Assembly: GCA_012841565.1 (NCBI GenBank)
Contig: DUUM01000119.1
Coordinates: forward strand, 10,645-74,644
Reading direction: 5' to 3'
Length of the DNA: 64,000 nucleotides
Source of the DNA: Candidatus Epulonipiscium sp.
GTDB taxonomy: Bacteria > Bacillota_A > Clostridia > Lachnospirales > Cellulosilyticaceae
The position numbers were made by a program, and so were the translations under genes. Below are positions 54,658 to 64,000 of the stretch, in pieces. The notes beneath the pieces were generated by a model. That model saw only the letters and a program-made list of their open reading frames with translations. It ran no database searches and was not told the origin of the DNA. Position 1 is the first letter of the stretch, and each line of letters starts with the position of its first letter.

Positions 54658-56424
54658 ATGCAACTTAAAAAGAAGTTTAGGATTATGACTATAGCTCTAC
54701 TTGTTTTTGCATTATTTGTTGGTGGTTGTTCAAAGAACACGGGTAATAAGGGGACCGATACCAACCAAGCAGACAATAATAAAGGCGATTCAAATGGTGA
54801 TGCAGCAACGACTACGTCGGAACTAGAACCAATGATTATTGAGGTTTATTCACAACCAGCAAACTTCCAGGGGGAGCAACCCGGTTGGACCGCTAAAGTA
54901 TTAAAAGATAAGTTTAATATCACTCTCAATATTATAGCGCCACAGGTAGCAGGTGGAGACATCTTTGCGGCTCGTTCTGCATCTGGTTTTTTGGGGGACT
55001 TAGTTGTAATGGACAATGCTGATATCCAGGCTTGTATTAAATCAGGACTCATTTATGATGTTACTGAAGGGATGAAAAAATTAACTTCCTTTGAAGAGTA
55101 TAAGACTCAGCTTGATGTCTATAATTCTTCTTTGGAGGGTGCTGCAGAAGGCTCTTATTATGCATGGCCTACTGAGATGGCTAATACGAGTCCAACTACA
55201 TTTACACCAATTATTCCAGGTGTAGCACCAACCCTTCCTTGGGATTATTATGCTGAGGTAGGTGCACCTGAGATGAATAACCTTTCAGATTTGGTAAAGA
55301 CTCTTCGGGCGATACAAGATTTGCACCCAACGAATGAAGCGGGTGACCCTAGCTATGGAATTACTATGTGGCCTGATTGGGATGGAACTTCTATTGAAAA
55401 TGCTAATCAGCTTACAAAGTGGTATGGACAAGAGGTAAACGGCTCTGTTCTATTAGATACATCCGGAAAAATAATTGATTTAACAGATGATGCAGGAGCA
55501 TATCGTAAGATACTTCAATTCTATTTTGAAGCAAATCAAGCTGGAATTATAGACCCCGATTCAGGAACACAAAATTGGGATTCAGTTAACTCTAAATTCG
55601 TTTCTAAACGTGCTTTCTTAATTTGGAATGACTGGCAACAAGGTTTCTGGAATACAACAGCTCGTGGTAACGGCCGTGAGAATTATATTATGGCTCCTAT
55701 TAATGACATGTTCATCTATCAGCCTTCTGATCCTTTCTTTGGAAGTGGTAGAGCATTTGCTGTTGGTACAGATGATCCTGCAAAGCAAGAAAGAGTTATG
55801 ATGCTCTTAGATTGGATGTCTAGTCCTGATGGTTTGGAAACCATTCATGGCGGTATTAAAGGGTTTAACTATGAAGATGCAGCAGATGGTAATGGCTACG
55901 TCCTTACAGAAGTTGGAGAAACTGCTCTCATGGATAATACGCCTGTGCCAGAAGAATTCGGCGGTGGTGGCTATGCTGACGGTGTAATACAAGTGAATCA
56001 ATGGGCAGCAGCAGGTGTTGCTATTAATCCGAAGAATAACACTAGTTATATACACAGCTTATGGCCTGCACAAGTTGAGAAAGCAAAGACAGCAACGACT
56101 AAGGAGTGGTCTGAGCGATTTAAAGCAGATAATCCTGTTGATTATCTATTAAAGACCAATACTATGAGCGTCGTACCTTTTGTTAATGTGAGTCTTGAAG
56201 CAGACTCCACAGATATCGCATTGATTAGAAGTAGCTGTGGTCAATTAGTAAAGGATGCATCTTGGAAGATGGTATTTGCGAAAGATCAAGCTGAATTTGA
56301 TTCTAGATGGAATGGTCTTAAGGAAGAACTAGATGGTTTTGAATGGTCCAAGTTAGTTGAATTCGATAGAGCAAAAATTCAAGTACTTGTGGATGAGAGA
56401 GCAAAAGCATTAGCTTCTAATTAA
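54658..56424 (+). CDS. Large sugar-binding lipoprotein (LplA type)
   Basis: A 588-aa extracellular lipoprotein: lipobox VGGC (Cys about residue 24), Asn/Asp/Thr-rich linker (25-55), then a type 1 extracellular solute-binding domain (from PMIIEVYSQPANFQGEQPGW). The length of over 500 residues is typical of the LplA/YtcQ group that binds oligosaccharides. It is the capture component for the two permeases upstream. AAAAAGGAGG precedes the ATG. A hairpin with T-tail follows. Confidence 0.9.
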   Translation: MQLKKKFRIMTIALLVFALFVGGCSKNTGNKGTDTNQADNNKGDSNGDAATTTSELEPMIIEVYSQPANFQGEQPGWTAKVLKDKFNITLNIIAPQVAGGDIFAARSASGFLGDLVVMDNADIQACIKSGLIYDVTEGMKKLTSFEEYKTQLDVYNSSLEGAAEGSYYAWPTEMANTSPTTFTPIIPGVAPTLPWDYYAEVGAPEMNNLSDLVKTLRAIQDLHPTNEAGDPSYGITMWPDWDGTSIENANQLTKWYGQEVNGSVLLDTSGKIIDLTDDAGAYRKILQFYFEANQAGIIDPDSGTQNWDSVNSKFVSKRAFLIWNDWQQGFWNTTARGNGRENYIMAPINDMFIYQPSDPFFGSGRAFAVGTDDPAKQERVMMLLDWMSSPDGLETIHGGIKGFNYEDAADGNGYVLTEVGETALMDNTPVPEEFGGGGYADGVIQVNQWAAAGVAINPKNNTSYIHSLWPAQVEKAKTATTKEWSERFKADNPVDYLLKTNTMSVVPFVNVSLEADSTDIALIRSSCGQLVKDASWKMVFAKDQAEFDSRWNGLKEELDGFEWSKLVEFDRAKIQVLVDERAKALASN

Positions 56425-56439
56425 TTACGTTATGATAAT

Positions 56440-56471
56440 ATAGGATGCTGTGTGCAGCGTCCTATATTTTT
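56440..56471 (+). terminator. Hairpin with T-tail after the binding-protein gene
   Basis: An 11-bp stem with one G-U pair (56440-56450 with 56455-56465), tetraloop TGTG, then a TTTTTAT tail. It probably attenuates transcription into the glycosidase genes. Confidence 0.75.
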
Positions 56472-56517
56472 ATGATATTAAGGTTATATTACATACTTCA
56501 CAGAATAGGAGACGTAT

Positions 56518-58482
56518 ATGAAAAATTCAACTGAACGCTTACCTAATGGAAAAGATTTTGTTATTTGGGAGACGACACCAAATTATCATGAGGAAATACA
56601 TGTATCTATTAATCATCCAAAAGCCTCTGATACCAATGATGGTCATTTGGAGAGGCCTTTTAAAACAATAAACGCCGCCGCATCTATAGCCGGGGCAGGC
56701 ACCCGAATTCTAATTCATGAAGGAACTTACCGGGAGTGTGTGCGTCCTGCCTACGGTGGTACTAGTCCGGCAGAAATGATAACTTATGAAAACTATGATG
56801 AGGACATTGTCATCATAAAAGCATCTGAAGAGGTTACTTCTTTTAGCAAAAGTGTGGGGTGGAGAACAAATGCAAATCCTTGGGACTCCCAAGAAAAGGA
56901 TCCTATACAGATTTGGGAAACAAAACTAGATCCTAATGTATTTCGTGGCTATAATCCTTTTGGTGCAGTAAATATTTTGCATGATCGCTTATTTATAGAA
57001 TATGGAAAGACGGATATGACACCTTATTTAAATCGACGGGGAATGGTTTTTTGTGATGGAAAGCCCCTAGTTCAGGTCCCCTTATACAATCAAATGTCTC
57101 AAATACCGGGTTCTTATTGGGTTGAAGCAAATGGTCAAACCATTCATTTTAGGCTTGCAAATGACGACGATCCTAAAGATCATATGATAGAACTCACATG
57201 TCGTGAGCAATGCTTTGCACCTGAAGTGCCATTTTTGTCCTACATTAAAGTAAAAGGGCTAACCTGTGCACATGCAGCTACGGGAGCACCTGTTCCCCAA
57301 CGAGGAGCCATTTCATGTTATAGAGGTCATCACTGGATTATTGAAGATTGTGTGATTGACTGGTCAAATGCAGTAGGTATTGATATCGGGAATGAGTGTT
57401 GGCATCATGACATTATAGAAGGTCAGCTCATTGGATATAGTGTTATACGAAGATGTAAGATTTATGATGTTGGCGTTTGTGGTATCGCTGGGCTTTTTGC
57501 AACCCACTTTTTGATAGAGGATAATCTTATCCAAGGAACTGGATGGCAGAAAATGGAGCTTTCTTGGGAAGCTGGAGCTATCAAAACCCATAATAGTGTG
57601 GACAGCTTGATTCGTAGAAATATTTTTACAAAAACCATACGAGCAGATCATCTATGGTTGGACTGTGGTAATGAAAACAATAGGATTACTCAGAATTTAT
57701 TCTTGGACGGAATAGAACAGAGAGAAGCTGTTTTTATTGAGTGTACCAAAGATGATGTTAATATGATTGATAATAATATTTTTTGGAACATAGAAGGCCG
57801 ATTTGATCCAGATAAAGTACCAAATGAGAAGGGATCATCAGGGTGGTACAAGATGCTAGAAGATGACGTGGTCAATGGGTACGCCATATATGGAGAAGGG
57901 ACGGATTATCTTCATATTGCTAATAATTTGATTGGTAAATGTAGAGGAGCAGGATATTTTGCTAAACCTGTTTCATTCCGTATGTCCAAAATGGAGAGAG
58001 GCGGTACCTCAAGAAATGCCCGTTTGCTCAATAATATATTCTATAAATGCCAGCAAGCCGCCATTACGATGCCTACTAAGGAAAATGAGGCAGAGGGGAA
58101 TTTGTATGTAAAGCAGACAGGAGGCTATTTGAGGGTTATGTATCCGGCACCCCAAGTGTGTCTTGACTTATCAGCATGGAAGGAATTCTATGGGTTTGAT
58201 ATGACTGGTCATGAAGGCTGGTTTGAGATTGATGTTGATACAGAGAACTATACTTTGCAGTTTAAAAAGGCTGAGGATTCGCCCGTATTCTTTGCAAATC
58301 AGGCAAAAAGACGTAGCTTTGTATATGATCCTTCTGCGGTGCAAGAAGTTTCTGGTGACAGTTTGGCTTTATCCGATTTTTATGGGAATAGTGTTAATAC
58401 TGACATGCGTATGCCAGGACCTTTTATGGCCTTGCATCTTGAAAAAGTATATAATATTGACCCAAGAAAGCTAAAATCATAG
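56518..58482 (+). CDS. Beta-xylosidase-like right-handed beta-helix enzyme, GH120
   Basis: A 654-aa protein without signal peptide. The N-terminal HVSINHPKASDTNDGHLERP and TRILIHEGTYRECVRPAYGG are as in beta-helix glycosidases, followed by beta-helix repeats. D382 lies in LWLDCGNENN and E408 in AVFIECTKD. The characterised GH120 beta-xylosidase XylC uses an Asp and a Glu at nearly the same positions (from memory, 382 and 405), so the active site appears conserved. It would release xylose from xylo-oligosaccharides in the cytoplasm. AGGAGAC precedes the ATG. Alternative: another beta-helix family such as a pectinase. Confidence 0.8.
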   Translation: MKNSTERLPNGKDFVIWETTPNYHEEIHVSINHPKASDTNDGHLERPFKTINAAASIAGAGTRILIHEGTYRECVRPAYGGTSPAEMITYENYDEDIVIIKASEEVTSFSKSVGWRTNANPWDSQEKDPIQIWETKLDPNVFRGYNPFGAVNILHDRLFIEYGKTDMTPYLNRRGMVFCDGKPLVQVPLYNQMSQIPGSYWVEANGQTIHFRLANDDDPKDHMIELTCREQCFAPEVPFLSYIKVKGLTCAHAATGAPVPQRGAISCYRGHHWIIEDCVIDWSNAVGIDIGNECWHHDIIEGQLIGYSVIRRCKIYDVGVCGIAGLFATHFLIEDNLIQGTGWQKMELSWEAGAIKTHNSVDSLIRRNIFTKTIRADHLWLDCGNENNRITQNLFLDGIEQREAVFIECTKDDVNMIDNNIFWNIEGRFDPDKVPNEKGSSGWYKMLEDDVVNGYAIYGEGTDYLHIANNLIGKCRGAGYFAKPVSFRMSKMERGGTSRNARLLNNIFYKCQQAAITMPTKENEAEGNLYVKQTGGYLRVMYPAPQVCLDLSAWKEFYGFDMTGHEGWFEIDVDTENYTLQFKKAEDSPVFFANQAKRRSFVYDPSAVQEVSGDSLALSDFYGNSVNTDMRMPGPFMALHLEKVYNIDPRKLKS

Positions 58483-58536
58483 ACAACCTCCTAGTTCAGG
58501 TAGTTATAGAGTGCGAATATTAAATATCAAATATGA

Positions 58537-60060
<1,524 letters not shown>

Positions 60061-60079
60061 ACTAAAAGGAAGGATCTAA

Positions 60080-62293
60080 ATGAGTCGATTATGGTATAGC
60101 AAGCCAGCAGATTGTTGGGAAGAGGCCCTACCTATTGGTAATGGACGTATGGGTGCTATGATATTTGGAACAGTAGAAACAGAGCGTATTCAATTAAATG
60201 AGGATAGCGTGTGGTATGGGGGGCATATTGATCGTAATAATCCAGATGCATTAAAGAATCTGCCCAAAATAAGAGCATTAATTTTAAATGGACAGATTCC
60301 TGAAGCAGAAGAGCTAATGATATATGCTCTATCGGGAACCCCGCAGAGTCAGAGACCCTACCAATCTCTTGGAGATTTAACAATAAAATTTAAAGGGTTG
60401 GATGTAAATAAAACTGACTATGTACGGTGTTTATCCATTGATGATGCGGTTCACACCATGCAGGTTAAAGTGGGGGAGGCTGTTTATCAAAGAGAAACCT
60501 TTTTGTCTGCAGTAGACGATGTTATGGTTACGCGTATTACAGCAGACCAAGATCAAAAGATTTCCTTCTCTGCCCTACTCACACGTGAGCGCTTTTATGA
60601 TAATGCCATACAAGTTGCACAAGATACTATTATGCTAGACGGCAATCTTGGTCAGGAAGGACTGAATTTTGCTATGATGTTGAAGGCAGTAGTAGAAGGG
60701 GGAACCTGTGAAGTAATCGGGGAACATCTTATGGTTAGCAATGCAGATGCCGTAACTTTATTATTTACTGCAGGGACTACTTTCCGCTTTCAAGATATTA
60801 GGCAGCATTTAAATAAGGTTTTAGCACATGCAACCAGTCAAACTTATGAAGAACTAAAAAGTCGTCATATAAAAGATTATAAGAGCTTATATAATAGGGT
60901 CGCATTTGAACTAGAGGAAATAGAAACCTATGAGAAACTTACCACAGCAGAGCGTTTAGAAAAAGCGAAAAATGGAGAAGTAGATAAAGGGATGGCTAAG
61001 TTATACTTTGATTTTGGGCGCTATCTTCTTATTGCATCTAGCAGAGAGGGGACCCTTCCTGCTAACTTGCAGGGTATATGGAATAAAGATATGACGCCAG
61101 CCTGGGATTCAAAGTATACGATTAATATCAATGCACAGATGAATTATTGGCCTGCGGAAATATGTAATCTATCAGAATGCCACATGCCACTATTGGATTT
61201 AATTAAAAGAATGGTTCCAAATGGTCAAAAAACAGCAAAAGCCATGTATAACTGCAGAGGTTTTGTAGCCCATCATAATACCGATATGTGGGGAGATACA
61301 GCAGTCCAGGATCATTGGATTCCCTCATCTTATTGGGTAATGGGGGCGGCTTGGCTATGTACCCATCAATGGACCCATTATGAATATACACAAGATAAGA
61401 ATTTTTTAAAAGAAGTATTTCCAATTATGAGAGAAGCGGCATTGTTTTTCCTTGATTTTTTAATTGAGGATAAAGGATATCTAAAGACATGCCCTTCCGT
61501 ATCTCCGGAAAACACTTATATTCTTCCTAGTGGAGTACAAGGTGCTGTTACCGTAGGGGCCACCATGGATAACCAGATACTAAGGGACTTATTTAATCAA
61601 TGTCTAGAAGCAGCAGGAATTTTAGGCGTAGAAGATGAACTGAATATACAAATTAAAGAGGCGTTAGAAAAACTCGTGCCAACACAAATTGGAGAACGAG
61701 GAAATATTATGGAATGGACAGAAGACTATGAAGAGCTTGAACCTGGACATAGACATATATCCCATCTATACGCGCTTTATCCTTCATCTCAGATTACAAT
61801 GGATGAGACTCCGGAATTGGCCGAAGCAGCTAGGCGAACACTGGAGCAGAGATTAGCACATGGTGGAGGCCATACTGGTTGGAGTCGTGCTTGGATTATT
61901 AATCTTTATGCTAAACTATGGGATGGGGAAAAAGCTTACGAAAATTTAGAACAGTTAATCTCAAAGTCTACCTTACCTAATATGTTTGATAATCATCCAC
62001 CCTTCCAGATTGACGGTAACTTTGGTGGTACAGCTGCTATTAGTGAAATGTTGGTGCAAAGTACTGCTGGGAGAATTGTTTTATTGCCTGCCTTGCCAAA
62101 AGCATGGAAAGACGGCAGTATCAAGGGTGTGTGTGTTCGTGGTGGCGCAGAAATATCTTTAGAATGGCAAGATGGTCAATTGAAAAAGTACAAAATAAAG
62201 GCTAAACAAAAACTTAAAACAAATGTTATCTATAAGCAAAAAAGAATTAAGATTTCTTTAGAAGCAGGGGAAGAAGCTGTATTTTCGCTGTAG
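60080..62293 (+). CDS. Glycoside hydrolase family 95
   Basis: A 737-aa intracellular enzyme of the GH95 alpha-L-fucosidase/alpha-L-galactosidase family. N-terminal beta-sandwich: [20 protein letters not shown] and NEDSVWYGG. The catalytic (alpha/alpha)6 barrel contains [40 protein letters not shown] and [22 protein letters not shown], all hallmark motifs. L-galactose or L-fucose side chains occur on xylan and xyloglucan, which fits the locus. The exact sugar cannot be read. AAGGAAGG precedes the ATG. Last gene before a terminator. Confidence 0.92.
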   Translation: MSRLWYSKPADCWEEALPIGNGRMGAMIFGTVETERIQLNEDSVWYGGHIDRNNPDALKNLPKIRALILNGQIPEAEELMIYALSGTPQSQRPYQSLGDLTIKFKGLDVNKTDYVRCLSIDDAVHTMQVKVGEAVYQRETFLSAVDDVMVTRITADQDQKISFSALLTRERFYDNAIQVAQDTIMLDGNLGQEGLNFAMMLKAVVEGGTCEVIGEHLMVSNADAVTLLFTAGTTFRFQDIRQHLNKVLAHATSQTYEELKSRHIKDYKSLYNRVAFELEEIETYEKLTTAERLEKAKNGEVDKGMAKLYFDFGRYLLIASSREGTLPANLQGIWNKDMTPAWDSKYTININAQMNYWPAEICNLSECHMPLLDLIKRMVPNGQKTAKAMYNCRGFVAHHNTDMWGDTAVQDHWIPSSYWVMGAAWLCTHQWTHYEYTQDKNFLKEVFPIMREAALFFLDFLIEDKGYLKTCPSVSPENTYILPSGVQGAVTVGATMDNQILRDLFNQCLEAAGILGVEDELNIQIKEALEKLVPTQIGERGNIMEWTEDYEELEPGHRHISHLYALYPSSQITMDETPELAEAARRTLEQRLAHGGGHTGWSRAWIINLYAKLWDGEKAYENLEQLISKSTLPNMFDNHPPFQIDGNFGGTAAISEMLVQSTAGRIVLLPALPKAWKDGSIKGVCVRGGAEISLEWQDGQLKKYKIKAKQKLKTNVIYKQKRIKISLEAGEEAVFSL

Positions 62294-62334
62294 CTTGTAG
62301 GTTGTAGCATAAGGCTTACTTAGATAATAGCTAG

Positions 62335-62373
62335 CAAATAGGGCTACTGGATATTTTCCAGTAGCCCTATTTG
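62335..62373 (+). terminator. Terminator of the hemicellulose operon
   Basis: A perfect 16-bp stem (62335-62350 with 62358-62373) around a 7-nt loop, with TTT in the right arm end. It separates the glycosidases from the two-component genes. Confidence 0.8.
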
Positions 62374-62501
62374 TGCTACAATATTTAGCATAGTGATTAG
62401 AATTATATTGGTTATTTACTTTGTATTTATGTCGAACGTAGTTATGTTATAATAATAAAAAACATGCCAACACAGTGAAGTGAGGATACTAGGAGGTCAT
62501 G

Positions 62502-63230
62502 ATGTATCGATTAGTTATCGTAGATGATGAAGAGAAGATTACAGAAGGTATAGCAAATCTATTCCCTTGGGAGGAGTTAGGGTTTGAGGTTGTTAGAGCT
62601 TATTCCAAGGGGAGTGATGCCTTAGCGTATATTCAAAATAATTCTGTAGATGTTCTTTTGAGTGATATTGAGATGCCTGATGTAAATGGTATTGAGCTTT
62701 GTGCTCAGATTCAAGAAAAAGATGTGAAGGTTGTCTTTATAAGCAGTTACCAGAAATATGAATACCTTCGTTCAGCCATTTTGTATCAAGTAGAAGATTA
62801 TTTGCTAAAGCCTATTAAGTTTGAAGAGCTTCGAAAAAGTTTTACTAAAATACGTGAAAAATTGGATAAAGAACGGGGTCTGAACCCAGAAGAATTAACA
62901 GATAATGAAACCTACTATGAAAAAATCATTAGCCAAGTTAAAAATTATATTGTTGAGAATTACAGGGACTGTACATTGGAAGATGCAGCCTTACAGGTGA
63001 ATTTAAGTGCAGGCTATTTATCTAAGATTTTTAAAGAAAAGTCAGGAAAAGGATTTCAAGATTATTTAGTTGATTGTAGAATGCAAAAAGCGTGTGAGTT
63101 GTTAGATGATATTCAATTTAAGAGTTACGAGGTAGCCCATTACATAGGCTACAGTAATCCTAAAAACTTTTCCAGAGCATTTAAAGCTTATTATGGAAAG
63201 ACGCCTAACGAGTATAGAAACAGTAAGTAG
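62502..63230 (+). CDS. YesN-type response regulator with AraC domain
   Basis: A 242-aa regulator. The receiver has D8-D9 and phospho-acceptor D55 in VLLSDIEMPD. An AraC/XylS double helix-turn-helix fills the C-terminal 105 residues (LEDAALQVNLSAGYLSKIFKE, VAHYIGYSNPKNFSRAFKAYYGKTP). It is unusually short for a YesN protein because the middle region is nearly absent. The ATG at 62502 gives normal spacing to AGGAGG (62491-62496); 62499 would be too close. It probably activates the adjacent sugar-uptake operon in response to the kinase encoded next. Confidence 0.9.
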   Translation: MYRLVIVDDEEKITEGIANLFPWEELGFEVVRAYSKGSDALAYIQNNSVDVLLSDIEMPDVNGIELCAQIQEKDVKVVFISSYQKYEYLRSAILYQVEDYLLKPIKFEELRKSFTKIREKLDKERGLNPEELTDNETYYEKIISQVKNYIVENYRDCTLEDAALQVNLSAGYLSKIFKEKSGKGFQDYLVDCRMQKACELLDDIQFKSYEVAHYIGYSNPKNFSRAFKAYYGKTPNEYRNSK

Positions 63231-63259
63231 AGAAGATAAAAAGATAGGATGAGATTATT

Positions 63260-64000
63260 ATGCAGAGAAAATTTTTTGCTAGAAGGCTAAGGTATTATAT
63301 TTTAATATTAAGTATTCCTATGATTCTAATCTTTCTAGTAACGTTTGTCGTATCAGAAAAACAGTTAGAAGAATCTTTAACAGTACAGGCAAAGAACACC
63401 CTATCTAGTATGAATACCAATTTGGACCTGGTTATAAACAATGTGATATTTCAAAATGACCAATTGACCAATAATTCTCATATGCTATTGGCACTTAAAA
63501 AGCTTTTAGCCAGTGACACTAATATATCCTATGGGGAAGCTATTTATTTAAGAAATATAAAAACATTAATGGGTAGTATCACCCGTACCTATCCGAGTAT
63601 AAAGTCAGTATATATCTATTTGGACGGGTATGATAACTTTATCTCGTCAAATGAATCAGTGGGGAAAATTAAATCTGAAGATGACTTGCCGTGGCTAAAG
63701 TTTTATCATGAGATGGCAAAAGAGGATAAAACATTGGTTACAGTTAGCCCTGTGATAGAAGGTAACCGACAAGAGCAGGTTATTACAATTTTTAAAAGAA
63801 TGCTTTTGCTAGATGGAATTGTTGTTATGAATATTGATATAGGTAAATATAGGAACTTACTGGATACTATATTAGTTGATAATAATGAAATGGTTTTAAC
63901 CTATAATTCTGAAGGGAAATATCTATTTTCTTGGAATGATAAAGATGGGCAAGATTGGAATAAAGTCGATCCCTCTCTATTTTTGGATAATAGGATAGAA
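63260..64000 (+). CDS. YesM-type sensor histidine kinase, N-terminal part
   Basis: The frame is open from ATG 63260 to the window end (247 residues). It starts with a positively charged stretch and membrane segment 1 (YYILILSIPMILIFLVTFVV, about 13-32), followed by an extracellular Cache-like sensor region (SITRTYPSIKSVYIYLDG, TLVTVSPVIEG, IFKRMLLLDGIVVMNIDI). The second membrane segment, HAMP and kinase domains would lie outside. Position 30 nt after a YesN gene and the topology identify a YesM-family kinase. Confidence 0.87.
   Translation, partial: MQRKFFARRLRYYILILSIPMILIFLVTFVVSEKQLEESLTVQAKNTLSSMNTNLDLVINNVIFQNDQLTNNSHMLLALKKLLASDTNISYGEAIYLRNIKTLMGSITRTYPSIKSVYIYLDGYDNFISSNESVGKIKSEDDLPWLKFYHEMAKEDKTLVTVSPVIEGNRQEQVITIFKRMLLLDGIVVMNIDIGKYRNLLDTILVDNNEMVLTYNSEGKYLFSWNDKDGQDWNKVDPSLFLDNRIE

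Overview
This window is low-GC, AT-rich chromosomal DNA with strong AGGAGG-type ribosome binding sites, many rho-independent terminators and Gram-positive lipoproteins. With CUT1/CUT2 sugar transporters, YesN/YesM-type two-component systems, AblA/AblB, MprF and VanW proteins, it points to an anaerobic, plant-polysaccharide-degrading clostridium (Lachnospirales-like; a Cellulosilyticum-type relative is a guess that I cannot confirm). No rRNA, tRNA, CRISPR array, transposase or phage gene was seen.

Layout. 1-7.6 kb: the 3' part of carB, a convergent chemotaxis pair (CheX and a CheY-CheX fusion), an acetate-type YaaH transporter, and a TPP riboswitch with attenuator driving a thiamine-binding protein and a ThiXYZ-type ABC transporter. 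7.6-17 kb: a complete pentose-sensing and uptake locus, consisting of a membrane-tethered sugar-binding sensor, a LytS/YesM-type kinase, a YesN regulator, a XylF-like lipoprotein and a ChvE-GguA-GguB (CUT2) importer. 17-25 kb: PlsC, a decayed diguanylate cyclase, a DUF3298 protein, MprF, and an EF-G/Tet(M)-like GTPase fused to a Rae1/YacP-type NYN ribonuclease. 25-30 kb: a BMP-family nucleoside importer (NupNOPQ type), with an apparent AUU start in one permease. 30-41 kb: aspartate dehydrogenase-like protein, two zinc-ribbon membrane proteins, AblB-AblA (N-acetyl-beta-lysine osmolyte), a transaldolase-like aldolase, a PadR/DUF1700/DUF4097 module, an ABC-F ATPase and a GGDEF-EAL protein.

41-46.7 kb is an accessory, partly decayed segment: an unknown 191-aa protein, an orphan coding remnant, a Cys/Tyr/Gly-rich 75-aa protein, a membrane protein with a caspase/CHAT-like His-Cys signature, a DJ-1/PfpI remnant, four GNAT acetyltransferases in a row (the first interrupted by an in-frame TAG), and a VanW protein.

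46.7-64 kb is an arabinoxylan-type utilisation locus: a LacI regulator, a serine hydrolase, two GH51 arabinofuranosidases, a CUT1 importer without its own ATPase, GH43, GH120 and GH95 enzymes, and a YesN regulator followed by a YesM-type kinase cut by the window end. Matching LacI-type palindromes lie just downstream of the lacI-like promoter and the main operon promoter, which suggests one regulator controls both. Together with the 7.6-17 kb locus, the picture is extracellular capture of arabinoxylo-oligosaccharides, intracellular trimming to xylose, arabinose and other monosaccharides, and separate sensing and uptake of the free sugars.

Most noteworthy for follow-up: the GTPase-Rae1 fusion, the caspase-like membrane protein, the AUU start, and the GNAT cluster with its amber codon.
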